Origin: Salvia splendens
Lineage: Eukaryota > Streptophyta > Magnoliopsida > Lamiales > Lamiaceae
Assembly: GCF_004379255.2 (NCBI RefSeq)
Contig: NC_056039.1
Location: 26,859,883-26,923,882 of the forward strand
DNA length: 64,000 nucleotides
Direction: 5' to 3'
Shown here: in pieces, positions 45,968 to 57,694 of the stretch
Layout of the letters: every line of letters begins with the position of its first letter
Numbering within the stretch: position 1 is the first letter of the stretch
The notes under the pieces: generated by a model
The model's database searches: none
What the model was told of the DNA's origin: nothing
What the model saw: only the letters and a program-made list of their open reading frames with translations
Program-made: the position numbers and the translations under genes

Positions 45968-46357
45968 TAGAGGTGCCCACTGTTCCAGTTTTGGAATTTG
46001 CTGAACCAGAACCGAACCGCGAGTGTGTTTCGCGGTAACGGTTCCGATTTCAAAATCACCGGTTTCGGTTCCGAACCGACGGTTTTCCAGTGATTTTTAC
46101 GATTTTTCATGTTTTTTGGCGGTTTTTTACTGTTTCGATTCGGTTTTTCGGCGGTTTTTCACAGTTCCGGTTTGGAACCGTCTGAAACTAGCGGTTCTAG
46201 CATGGTTTCAATTCAGAAAATTTGAAACTGAACTGAATCACGATTCTAAAATCGACAGTTTCGATTCAGATAAATTCTCACGATTACGGTTTGGAACCGT
46301 AACCGTCAGTTACAGTTTCACGGATAACCGCAAGATCATAAACCTTGGGCACCTCTA
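45968..46357. mobile_element. hAT-type MITE, 390 bp
   Basis: Perfect 12-bp inverted ends TAGAGGTGCCCA and TGGGCACCTCTA are bordered by ATGCCACA (45960-45967) and ATACTACA (46358-46365). These match at 6 of 8 positions with transitions only, as an aged 8-bp hAT target duplication. The body is packed with GGTTCCGAACCG-like words in both orientations. Confidence 0.75.
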
Positions 46358-46599
46358 ATACTACAAATGGGATTGAAGGATACAGTCATACAAAAATAAA
46401 ATAATAAAAAAAAGCTATTAAAATAATAGTTATTATTTAAATATTAATAAGTAGAGGGCCAAAACTTACAAATAAAGTAAAAATATTTCCTTCTGGAAGG
46501 AGTATGGCAATGGTACGAAATTATTAAGAACATGTGATACAATTCTTCTTTTCCATTTATTTCTAGAATACTCTAGAACTAAATTAAAACAATTCTAAT

Positions 46600-49500
46600 A
46601 AAAATTCTAGACCATGAGGTGACTTGGTATAAATAGAACCTTAAGTTAGTTATTTGTTCTATAGATAAATAATTAATATTAGGACCCCTTATAGATAAAT
46701 AATTAATAGTAGGATCCCTTACATGCACAATCCTTTTTAGTGTAGAACTAGATATTAAATATTGACCAATGAATTTACTATATCCTAATTCCATACTTCA
46801 TTATGTGAATTAATTAGTTCAACCAAAAGGTGTCTTTGTCATTTTGTATATAAGTCAAATAGGGTAAAATTGTTTTTGGCATAAATCAAGAGACTATGAA
46901 TTAGGGTAAAACAAAAACTCACATATTCCTATTCATCGCTCAACGTGTCAACTTACCCAACTCTTTTCTTCCCAACGCGGCCCGGTAGTACGATAGTCTT
47001 GATTAATGGATTCCTTCTTCCCGTCGTCATCTTGATTCTCGTTGTCATTCTCAACCCAGCGCTTTGTCGAATTTTAACGTGGTGCAAACAAGACGTGGAA
47101 AATTGAACGGCAATTGTTGTATTCACCAATTTTTACAGTCTACGAAAACTCTACAAACTAACCTCTAACATTTTGGTTGTAGATGAGAGGATATTGCATT
47201 CCAGAACTTCATCCGGTGTGGGTGAGTTCAATGCCTTTGTTAATTTTGTTTAGATTTTGTTAATTTTGCTTCAAATAAGTTCAGTGCATACGGAAATTTA
47301 GGTCATCTTTTATGGTTTTTTATTCTTGTTTTAATTTAACCTAGTACCACTGCCTTCAATTGGAAAAAGTAAGCGAGGACGCCCACCCCAAACCTGATGG
47401 AACCAAACCGTTCAGGTGAGCTATCCCCAATTCTGGAATTTTAAGTCTGTTCACAATTTTTGGTATGATTTAGTTTATTAAAGTTTTTGTTTTTTCATTC
47501 AATCTTAGGTATGAGATGAAGTATTTTCAACATTAGCTGAAGTAGTTCAGTAATCTAGTTAACGTTTTCTTAAAATTAACTTCCCGTTCTACAATTGGGA
47601 AAACTAAGCTGGGACGCCTGCTTAAAACCAGAACGAGGTCCACCCCAAAGTTGATCGAACCAGGCATTTCGGGTGAGCTATCCCTAATTTTGGAAATATA
47701 TTTTTTTGATAACTTTTTTTTGATCATATGTTAATTAAAGTTTTGGAATATATTATTAAAGTTTTATTTTTCATTCGTTCACTTAGGAACTCTGGAAAAT
47801 GAAGAAAGTTTTTTCATTCAAATTAGTGGTGGTATATAGTGGATGAAGTTGGGAATGATGTAGTTATTTAATTATACGATGAAGTCTTTTCAACATCAAA
47901 TGAAGTTTTTTTTTCTGATTCATGTGTGTTGATGTATGTAATTAGATTTATTTATGTGTATGTGTAATTGGAACTTATGAAATAAAGTAAATTTTTTCAT
48001 TCAAATTGGTGGTGGTATTTCTGGTCCAGAATGTTTGATTTAATTTACTATTTTGGATTACAGTATAAGATGATTCTATTGTTGTTTACACTATTTTACT
48101 GCTATGGTTCTGATTTTTGGATTTCATGAAAGCTATTCAAGAGATGAGTGATTACAGTGTAAGATGAAGTGACACACTACAAGATAAGTTATTACAATAT
48201 AAGCTAAAGTGGTTACAATATATTAGATTAAGTGATTTGTTTCATTTCAAATTTGGCTCATTTATTTGGATGAAGTTACACCTTTTTATGATGAAGTTAT
48301 AACATTATACGATGAAGTTAATACTTTATAATATGCATTGCTTTCTTTCATTGCGTAATATTTATTGTATTTGGTTCGGCACTAACACCGTAATTGTTCT
48401 TTATGTAGACAAATCAGCTCCCACTAAGGAGATACCTGCATTGAATCAACTACCTACGACGCTTTCAACATTCAAACTGAACGAACCACTTGGGCACTTT
48501 TTAAAACGATTCATAGAAAAATGAGTATTTGATTCATTATAATGATATACGTTGTTCATTATTATATTATATTAGAAAATATTGTTACTATTGTATTTCA
48601 ATATATATTACTGTTGTTCACATCATTTATTTAGTTCATGATAAGTACAATGATAGTTAACCTTGTTGCTATTATTGTATACTTTAAAAGGTTATAATTG
48701 GTTCATTACTAACATTCATTCAGTTTATTTATAATGTTTATTGAGCTCATTATTTAGTTTATATACTACTCATTTGAAAAAATGTGTTATTATTCAAGAA
48801 TAAACAAAAATTTTCATTGGTGGTCATCGATTTATGGATGATTAATTTAGCTTTGATGGATTTTGGACAATCGAGGTAAAATTTGTACAATGAGACACAA
48901 TTTGAGGATTTAATTTTCCATAATTATAATATAGATATTTTAGCATGAAATTAGGAATTAATTAATCTTTTCAAATTTGATTCATGATTTGGAATATCCG
49001 ATTTTCCATAATCATATTATGGATATTTTAGCAAAAATTAGAAAATAATTTGGTGTGAACAAGAAGTAATATTAGAACTCGCAACTATATAAAGTTCATC
49101 TTATATAAAAAACAGTTCACCTAATTGCAGAAAACAGTTCATCTTATTCCAGAAAACATTTCATTACAAATAAAAATCGTAGGAACAAAAATAGTTATTG
49201 TTCATGGTTGAAATTCATAACAAACACAAATCAATCCACAATATCCATTGCTAACAGTTCATAATAATATCTGACTCGGTTCATTTTTTAAGCGACGTAC
49301 TACAAATATCCACTGTTACTCGCATTACAAAACAAATACTTCAATAAATTCCATATACAATTTAATGAATTTCAAATCACGTTCACAACTATTACATCGC
49401 GTGTTGAGCATGAACATGAATTGACGATGAAGATGTAATTGCAGGCGTGAAATCAATGGAGATTAAATAGCGGACGGTGAATGTAATTGCAGGTTCAGAA

Positions 49501-50050
49501 TTGCATATATTGAATTGCAGTCAATGGAGATGTAATTGCATGCACTTAATTAAAGACGTGGTGTGCGTGAATTGCAGCCGCAGATGGAAACGTGTTCATC
49601 TACTTGCATGCGTGAATTGGTGATGGAGATTTAACTGCTAGCGTGAATTGGCGATGGAGATGTAAATTGAAGGTGTCAGCGATGGTGTGAAGCAATTGTT
49701 GACGATGATTAATTCTGGAGATAAATTTCAAATTTGTGTCGATGATTAAAGGAAATAAACTAACTGATGCAGTATTTGTATTCCAATTCAACCCTTCATC
49801 TGATTTTTAGAATTAAAATAATAAGATTTGGTTGATTTATTATATACACAAGATTATAAAATCGGATGGCTGATATTGGGTCCCTAGTTCGGTCTTTAAA
49901 ATTAGTTCGACATTTAATACAATCCATTAATAGTAATTAGGTTATAGAAATTTAATATGATAATTAAGACAGGTTTTTGCCCCCACTACTAATTAAATGA
50001 GAGGCTCGGTCTCTTCATCCAATTAAGGGTGATAATATAGTTTAATTATT
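46600..50050. mobile_element. Probable non-autonomous element, GATGAAG/GTTCAT words
   Basis: The left half (47.5-48.3 kb) is dotted with GATGAAGT and the right half (48.5-49.4 kb) with AGTTCAT or GTTCATTA, a layout like that of the AATGCA element at 31-36 kb. AGGGTAAAATTGTTTTTGG on the left and GGATGGCTGATAT on the right echo phrases at the arms of that element. Exon-like pieces occur: 47183-47221 (MRGYCIPELHPVW between AG and GTGAGT), a duplicated block at about 47346-47416 and 47581-47672 whose copies share ATTGGRAAAA, AAGC and GGACGCC and both end at |GTGAGCTATCCC, and a 3'-exon-like frame at about 48410-48524. No transposase was found and the exact ends and target duplication are unresolved. 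Confidence 0.4.
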
Positions 50051-51763
50051 ATGTTAATCTGAAGAGAGGGAAAGAGAATGAGCGTTGAAAGACGAAAGTG
50101 AACGATAAACCCTATGAGTATATTAAGATAATTGGGTCGTATTTAATTATAATATGGTTCAACTGTTGTGTGATATGGGTCAACTTTTCACTCTAATGCC
50201 TAATACTAAATAGGCTTTTTATTAGACAAATTTTCTTGTTTTCGCTCAGACTATTTAAAAAATAACTGAACTAGATGCGAACTTCAATTGGACATGTTAA
50301 TGCATGTATAGGATAGTGATTTACTTATTGTAGTTACAAATTTCTAAGTTTTATTATTTTTTTAAATTAAAAGTTTGAATTATTTGATATTACATTATTA
50401 GGCGGTGTCTCTTGCTCAATTCATCATATTTCACTAGATCAGAGGTGTGATAGGATTCCGAAGGATGAAGCGGATATAGAAAGTTCTAATAACACTTAAT
50501 TGTTTTAGTTAGTATAGCTCTAGATGTTACATTTAGATAAATTTTCATAATTTTGCCAAGGATTCTTCCTAAAGAAAGGGGAGTGAATTCGGGTAGCACT
50601 AAAACCGTCTCCGGAGGAGAAAGAACGCGAAGGAGCAACTAGTACCAAAATCGAAACTGAGGGCTGATTTAAACAGTCTTTTATAGTCAAGATGATGTTC
50701 AAATGTTTTTTACGTCTTTACGTCGAAAGTGCTTCACATGAGTACCTAGCACGACCAAATCGAAGCTCGGGTGATGGAGTCATGGTCGTTTAATGAAGAA
50801 CGGTATAATGTCAAGCTAGCGACCCGCTGGGTTAGCTCAGACTCCCGAACAGAGTCAGCCAATCGCCGAGTTTGCAACCTTGCGACCCCAACGACCTGCT
50901 AGAATGAGAAGAGTCGTCAGATTCAATAGATAGGATTTTGAATAGTTTTTTAGACTCTTCACATTTCGTCTCCCATCAATATAGGGTCTTTTACTCTCTT
51001 TTGTATTAGAGAGGTTAGAGTTGAGTTCAAAGAGTTTCTCCAAAGAGTCCCTCTCCATGTTGGGTAATATGAATGTTTGGAAATTTCATAGTTGGGCTAT
51101 GGTTGTTTTGTGGTTAGCCCGGAGTTAATCACTTAGTTAAAATGGTTGCTTGGATGAAAGTAGCTAAGGGTTGCCATCATCGTATTGGTGGAGGTCCTTG
51201 GTCTTCAAGAGGCCATTTATTCACACATTATTTCTTCCATTTCTATATCTCCCATTAATTCTATATTTTGTTCTATCTTTTTGTGGGATGTGACCCCTAT
51301 CTTTTTTAGCGTATGTTGTTTTATGTAACTTTAGTTATTATAATTGTTTTGTGTTTTTACAAGAACAGGTCTTGCGCTAATTTTAAGATTCGCATTACGT
51401 ATAGTATTAGATTCAGGTAATTATCGTGTGGTTTCAACTTAAACTGTATCGTATCGTTAACAGTATGACTAAAAATTTTTATAACATGAACACACACAAA
51501 GTAAATAGGTTTTGGTTCATATTGGGTCGACTTATTGTTGGATTTGTGTTAGACCTTGTTGGGTTGATTATGTGGTGACCCAAATCCCCAATGATGACTC
51601 AACCTACACGATTTACAAATACTAATTTTTCATATAAAATGATAGCAATAAAAACATATGTAAACTAGTTTCATTTTCAATCCAACATCATTTTCTTCTT
51701 TCAAAACATCATTGCTTCAAAAACGAAACACACTACCATTTTCAGTTAGGTAAAATATTATTA
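50051..51763. other. Intergenic, no supported gene
   Basis: At 50100-50116 there is AACGATAAACCCTATGA, identical to the word upstream of NOB1, followed by a similar ATTGGG...ATAT context, hinting at a small promoter duplication. Short open frames at 50.5-51.05 kb have no recognised similarity. TTGCCATCATCGTATTGGTGGAGG at about 51171 looks gene-like but sits in no long frame. Confidence 0.35.
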
Positions 51764-52017
51764 CTCCCTCCGTCCCTGAAATTTTGTCACATTTTTCCAT
51801 TTCCGCCAGTCCCACAAAATTTGTCACATTTCACTTTATACCAAAAATGGTAGTGGACTCCACTTTCCACTAACTTATTCCCTCTCATATTTTATTATAA
51901 AACTAATACTTTAAAAATAGGACTCATATCCTACCAACTTTTTCAACCAACTTTCTATTACATTTCTTAAAACTCGTGCATGATCAAACTGTGACAATAT
52001 TTGGGGGACGGATGGAG
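51764..52017. mobile_element. Stowaway-type MITE, intact
   Basis: Ends CTCCCTCCGTCCCTGAAATT and, reverse-complemented, CTCCATCCGTCCCCCAAATA are flanked by TA at 51762-51763 and 52018-52019. The body has TTTTGTCACATTT and ATTATAAAACTAATA words and is not interrupted, giving a reference for its nested relatives. Confidence 0.85.
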
Positions 52018-52099
52018 TATCTTGCATCAACTCAATGGGCTCCTACCCTACCGAATTGAAAATGGTGTCCTCACAATGGGCTCCTACCCGACCGAATAG

Positions 52100-52576
52100 G
52101 AGTTCGTTTACCATATTTGGGTGTCCCACTTTAGGAGTTCTGGTTTAACATATTTGGGTGTCACACTTTAGGAGTCCTGGTTGAAATATTCCATAAATGG
52201 TTATAAACCCACATTCCACTAACCTTTTTACACTCACATTTTATTATAAAACTAATATACTCCCTCTGTCCCTGAAGAGTATGCAATATATCTTTTATCG
52301 TCTGTCCCCAAAGAGTATGAATATTCTTTTTTGGAAACTCTCTTCTCTCTAATAAAGTGAGACATATTCTCCACTAACAATACTTAAAAAACTTTATTTA
52401 TCTCTCTCTCTCTTACTTTACCAATAATGCATTAAAACCCGTGCCGAACCCAAAGTTCATACTCTTTGGGGACTGGGAGAGTATAAAAGTAGGACTCATA
52501 TTCCACTATCGTTTTTCACCAACTTTCCTTTATATTTGTTAAAACCAGTGTTAAAGTAAAATGAGACTCTTAAAAT
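52100..52576. mobile_element. Older Stowaway-type MITE, interrupted
   Basis: The right edge AAATGGGATGGAGTA (about 52573-52587) and the inner phrase CATTTTATTATAAAACTAATA belong to the same family as the element at 51764. The left edge is decayed (TTTAGGAGT repeats near 52130-52170). The MITE at 52260-52481 is inserted at the ACTAATATA site. Confidence 0.5.
52260..52481. mobile_element. Nested Stowaway-type MITE
   Basis: Ends CTCCCTCTGTCCCTGAAGAG and, reverse-complemented, CTCTCCCAGTCCCCAAAGAG, then TATG, are flanked by TA at 52258-52259 and 52482-52483. It is a different family from the element it interrupts. Confidence 0.8.
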
Positions 52577-52886
52577 GGGATGGAGTACAATATTGGCAAG
52601 TTCTTATCATTAAAGAAGATGGGCAAGGATGTTTTGGTACTAAAAGTGGGCTCCTACCCAACCGAATAGAGTTGCATTTTAATTCCACCAGGTCGGATGG
52701 ATAAGATCGAAGTCCAAAGAGTTCTACCCGATCGAACGAGTTTAAGCCCTTGACTCCAGCCAGTTGGGTTTGATGCAACAGTTAGTACAAGATTTCTGCC
52801 AAACCAGGTAATAATTTCTGCCATCATCCAAAATTTTAGTTATTTGGTTACATATTTTATTTCCATTGTATTTGTACTTTAGATAT

Positions 52887-53240
52887 TATAAGAAATGAGT
52901 CCACACTCAGCTCTAGTTTCCAGAAGAATTAAAGGAAGAAGGAATCAGAAAACTAGCCGTTAGGAAGTTAGTTATTCTGTTAGGAAAGAGCAGTTATTAG
53001 CTCTAGTTCTTGAATCTTGTTTCTTGATTCTTTTTCTGTTAGTAGCAATTATCAGAGTGTATGAGCTTTATATATAGCTCGGTTTACTTGTATCCTAGAT
53101 AGATGATAGTTAGAAATCAATCAATAAAAGAGAATTCTCTTTCTCCAAGAAACTCGCTCTTCTTCCTCAATTAGTGTGTGTTCTCTGTGTGTGTGAGTGT
53201 TCATACCAAGTGTGTGTGAGTCTTGTGTGCTGAGTTAACA
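52887..53240 (+). repeat. 5' LTR of the copia element
   Basis: 354 bp; the first dinucleotide is TA instead of TG, so this end has mutated. It differs from the 3' LTR by scattered substitutions and small indels. Confidence 0.9.
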
Positions 53241-53298
53241 AGTGGCGCCGTCTGTAAGAATTTGAGGCTGATTTGCAGAAGTTCAGATAGTCTCAAAG

Positions 53299-56200
53299 AT
53301 GGCAGCAAGGCTAGATGCAGAGAAATTCACAAGCAAAAATGATTATGGCTTGTGGAAAATGAAGATAAAGGCAGTTCTAATCCAGCAAGGCTTGGCCGCA
53401 GTTCTTGCTCCTCCGAGTGAGGGAAAGCTCCAATTCTTGATGAGAAATCTCAAGCCAAGTTTGATGAGAAGAAGTATGAAGAAATTTCTAAGGGATCCAC
53501 CTCTGATAATCTAAAAGAAACCAGGTCATGCCACTGGTGCAAGAAACCTGGGCATCTAAAGAAAGATTGTTTTGCATGGAAGAGGAAGGAAGCCTCTGAG
53601 GGCAAAGGGCAGAATACCTCTGATTGTGTAGAGGGTGTTGATCCTCCAGCTTCTGAATGTGTTAGAAAGTGGAGTTAGTCAGAAATGGATCATGGACTCA
53701 TGGTGCAGTTTTCACATGTGCCCCAATAGGAGCTGGTTCCATGATTTCAAGGAGATAGATGGAACAGTCCTCCTAGGCAAAAATCACACCTGCAAAATCA
53801 GAGGAGTTGAGAAGGTGAAGTTGAGGCTTCAAGATGGTTCCATAAAGATTTTGACAGAAGTGAGATTTATTCCTGAAGTTAAGAGGAATCTAATTTCTTT
53901 GGGGATGCTGGAGCAGAAGGGATTCAATATCTTGATGAGTCAGGGAAAGATCCTAGTGCAGTCAAGGAATCAAGTAGTGATGATGGCTGAAAGAGATCAT
54001 ATACTCTACTACCTAATTGCTGAAGCTGTTGATGGAGAAAGCCATTCCATATCTATTGAAAACAGCATGAAAGAGCTAGTAAAAAGGGGTTTGATCACTG
54101 GAGATGTCAGTAGCAGATTAGATCCTTGTGAGCAATGCATTCTTGGAAAGGCAAAGAAAGCTCCATATCCTACATGTATACATTCATCTAGTTATCTATG
54201 GGATCCTTCTCCTATTAATTCTGTTGGTGGAGGAAGATACTATTTGTCTATTATTGATGACTATACTAGAAAATTGTGGGTCTATATTCTGAGAGATAAG
54301 TCGGAGACATTTGCAAAGTTCAAAATGTGGTGCAAAGAGGTGGAGTTAGAGAAAGGAATGAGTGTGAAATGCCTTAGGACTGACAATGGCCTTGAATATC
54401 TTTCTACTGAGTTTGATTTGTTTTGCAAAGAGAAGGGAATGAAGAGGCATAGGACAGTCCCTTCCAACCCGCAACAAAATGAGGTTGCAGAGAGGATGAA
54501 TAGAACAATACTTGAGAGTGTAAGATGCCTACTTCTTTGTTCTGGATTAAGCAGCAAATTCTGGGGTGAGGCAGTGTATACAGCTAGCTACCTATCTGAT
54601 CAACAAGTGCCCTGCTACAGCCTTAAAATCTGAAACTCCATATTATATGTGGTATGGAGTTCAAAGTGGCTACTCAAAGTACAAGGTGTTTGGGTGTGCA
54701 GCCTATGCTCATGCTAGGCAAAGTAAGCTGGAAGCTAGAGCACTAAAGTGCATCATGCTGGGCTATCAGAAAGGTGTTAGGGGTATAGGCTCTGGTGTAT
54801 TGAGCCCGGAAAGCAGAAGGTGGTCATTAGTAGTGATGTGGTGTTTGTAGAGACTCACATGCCTTACTTAAGTAAAGATAAAGCTTCTGATGATGCAGAC
54901 AGATACCTTCTTTAAGGTGGAGTCGGATACTATGAGCCAAGAAGTAAGTGGAGCTAGTGATTCAGATAGTGAGTTTGAATCTGAAAGTGGTGTTGCTTCT
55001 AGTCAAGATGGAGGCCGTACTGATGCTGGAAATTCCAGAGAGTACCAGATTGCTAGAGATAGAGGAAGGAGAAATGCTAAATCTCCTAAGAAGTTCTCTA
55101 ATATGGTCTATTATGATCTATGTACTGCTGAAAACATAGAGCTTGCTGATCCTCTCACTTATAAGGAAGCAACGAGAAGTAAAGACAGAGAAAAGTGGAT
55201 AGAAGCTATGAATGAAGAGATTGAATCTTTACTCAAGAATAAAACCTGGATTTTGGTGGATGAATCTCAACTTAAATCTAATGGGAAATAAAGGATATTA
55301 GTAAGCAGCAAATGTGTGCTTAAGAAGAAGATTGAAACTACTTATAAAGACAGAATTAAGTTCAAAGCTCGTTTGGTGGCTAGAGGTTTTACACAGCAAG
55401 AAGGTGTGGACTTCAATGAGGTGTTTGCTCCTGTTGTGAAGCACACTTCTATTAGAATTTTGCTGGCTGTAGTGAATCACTTGGATTGGGAATTGCAGCA
55501 GTTTGATGTCAAGACTGTTTTTCTCAATGGAGATCTTGAGGAAACTATTTTCGGATCAGCCTGAGGGTTATGTAAAAATTGGAGAAGAAGGCAAGGTTTG
55601 CTTACTGAAAAAGAGCCTTTATGGACTAAAAAGAAGTTTGATGAGCAAATGGTTAAGATTGGTTTCACAATATCTAAGTTTGATGATTGCATTTACATAA
55701 AGAAGAAAGGTAACACTCCAGTAGCCTATCTGTTGATTTATGTAGATGATATGCTACTTGCTGGACCATCTATGGCTGAGATACAGAAAGTCAAGGCAGA
55801 TTTGAAGTCTAGCTTTGAAATGAAGGATCTGGGTGAGGCAAGGAAGATCCTTGGCATTAATATTCAGAGAGACGGAGGCTGTAAGAGGTTGTGGCTACTT
55901 TAGTCTGATTATATTGAGAAGGTTCTGAAAAGGTTCAATATGGACAATGCTAGGGCTGCTACAACTCCTCTCTCACAGAGTTTTAAGCTTTCTAAGGAAC
56001 ATGCTCCTAAATCTAAGCAAGAAGCACGTGAGATGGAATCTATTCCTTAAGCTAGTGTAGTTGGAAGCATTGTGTAAACTATGATCTGTACAAGGCCAGA
56101 CCTGGCCCATAGTATCTCAGTTACTAGCAGGTACATGTCTGATCTTGGGAGAGGGAATTGAAATGCCCTTAAGTGGATTTTGAGGTACATGAAGAACACT

Positions 56201-56722
56201 AGTAGTAGCTGGGGAATTATGTTCAATGGTTGTGATAAGGTGTGTGAGGAAGTAGTGGTGGGCTACTGCGATGCAGATTATGCTACTAACTTGGATAACA
56301 GAAAGTCCCAAACTGGTTATCTCTTCAACATGTTTGGAACTGTGATTAACTGGAAGTTAGGCTTACAAAGTGTTGTTGCCTTGTTAACAACAGAGGCAGA
56401 GTATATGGCACTAACAGCAACAATGCAAGAAAGTTTTTGGATCCAGGGTGTGATCTCAAATTTTGGTTCTGATTAGGAAACCATGGTTGTTCATTGTGAC
56501 AGTAACTCAGCTATGTGTTTAGCTAGACATCAGTACTTCCATGAAAGAAGCAAGCAAATAGATGTGAGACTACATTTTATTAGAGATGAGATTGAGAAGG
56601 GAAGGGTAAAGGTGGTCAAGATTGACACTTTGCACAATCCTGCTGACATGCTTACAAAGTCTCTAGGAAGAGACAAGTTTGATCACTGCAAAGAATTGAT
56701 CAATGTTTGCTGCAAGATCTGA
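53299..56722 (+). pseudogene. Copia gag-pol, inactive
   Basis: Readable parts: gag N-terminus (53299, AARLDAEKFTSKNDYGLWK), shortened by an internal deletion; zinc knuckle CHWCKKPGHLKKDC at about 53529-53570 in another frame; a protease remnant with WIMDSW at about 53692 (the catalytic DSG is altered); GAG-pre-integrase and integrase core with IIDDYT, RTDNG and EVAERMN (53.9-54.6 kb); reverse transcriptase with LVARGFTQQEG and LLIYVDDMLLAG (55.1-55.9 kb); RNase H with CDADYA and TEAEYMAL (56.2-56.7 kb). Lesions include a frameshift near 54605, a stop at 55288-55290 (private to this copy), a frameshift near 55555, and stops at about 55901, 56048 and 56474. It cannot make a polyprotein. Confidence 0.9.
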
Positions 56723-56744
56723 GGTGTGTACTCAGGTGGAGAAT

Positions 56745-57104
56745 TGTAAGAAATGAGTCCACACTCAGCTCTAGTTTCCAAAAGAATTCAAGGAAGAAGG
56801 AATCAGAAAACTAGCCGTTAGGAAGTTAGTTATTCTGTTAGGAAAGAGCAGTTATTAGCTCTAGTTCTTGATTCTTGATTCTTTTTCTTTAGTAGCAGTT
56901 ACCTGAGTGTATGAGCTTTATATATAGCTCGGTTTACTTGTATCCTAGATAGATGATAGTTAGAAATCAAACAAAAAAAAGAGAATTCACTTTCTCCAAG
57001 AAACTCTTCTTTCTTAATTAATGTGTGTTCTCTGTGTGTGAGTGTTCATACCGAGTGTGTGTGTGTTACTGAAGAGTGGGTGAGTCTTGTGTACTAAGTT
57101 AACA
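56745..57104 (+). repeat. 3' LTR of the copia element
   Basis: 360 bp with intact TG start and TTAACA end, followed by the GATAT target duplication. Confidence 0.92.
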
Positions 57105-57536
57105 GATATGATATAGGTAACTAAATATATTTGTAAAATTCTAAGGTGTCGTAAAATAATTCTTTAGTTTAATATTTCTTTATTTTCAAATCTTGACTCA
57201 TGTTATTCATTTGGTAGTTATTGTGCTTCACTAATTTAATGGATTTGTCATTTAATAATCTTCGGAGTTTAAATTCAATTAAGAAACTAGTATTTGTCCT
57301 TTTCTACTAAAGAACTTGTGTTTCCATTTTAAAAAATTGGAAAAATAATATAAATATTATATAATCTCTCTCAATTTGAAACACAAAATAAGAAGATCCA
57401 AAATAGTGAACTAAGAACTAGCAGCTAGTCCACCCGCTAGTACACTATTGCGACCGACTAGCAGTTGACGTACTAACACGACGAATGACGTACTAGCACG
57501 ACGAATAACGTACTAGCACGACGAGTTTATCATTGT
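57105..57536. other. 3' flank and duplication junction
   Basis: 57105-57490 is host DNA that reappears almost unchanged at 59902-60287. From 57472 a ~20-bp word, ACGTACTARCACGACGAAT, is repeated three times, then GTTTATCATT leads into sequence matching the copia integrase/RT region (from about 54723). The extra word copies and junction are absent from the second flank copy. Confidence 0.8.
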
Positions 57537-57694
57537 AAGCTAGAGCACTAAAGTGCATCATGTTGGGCTATCAGAAAGGTGTTAGGGGTATAGGCTCTGG
57601 TGTATTGAGCCCGGAAAGCAGAAGGTGATCATTAGTAGTGATGTGGTGTTTGTAGAGACTCACATGCCTTACTTAAGTAAAGATAAAGCTTCTG

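Larger units (their letters stand above)
52887..57104 (+). mobile_element. Ty1/copia LTR retrotransposon, decayed
   Basis: LTRs at 52887-53240 and 56745-57104 start T(G/A)TAAGAAATGAGTCC and end GTTAACA. The target duplication is GATAT (52882-52886 and 57105-57109), perfect. After LTR1 comes AGTGGCGCCGTCTG, a primer-binding-like sequence, and gag starts at 53299. Order of domains is gag, zinc knuckle, protease, integrase, reverse transcriptase, RNase H, which is the copia order; wording resembles the Tnt1/Tork group. The polyprotein is broken by stops and frameshifts (see coding entry). The LTR contains TATATATAGC (about 53072) as a likely promoter box. Confidence 0.92.
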
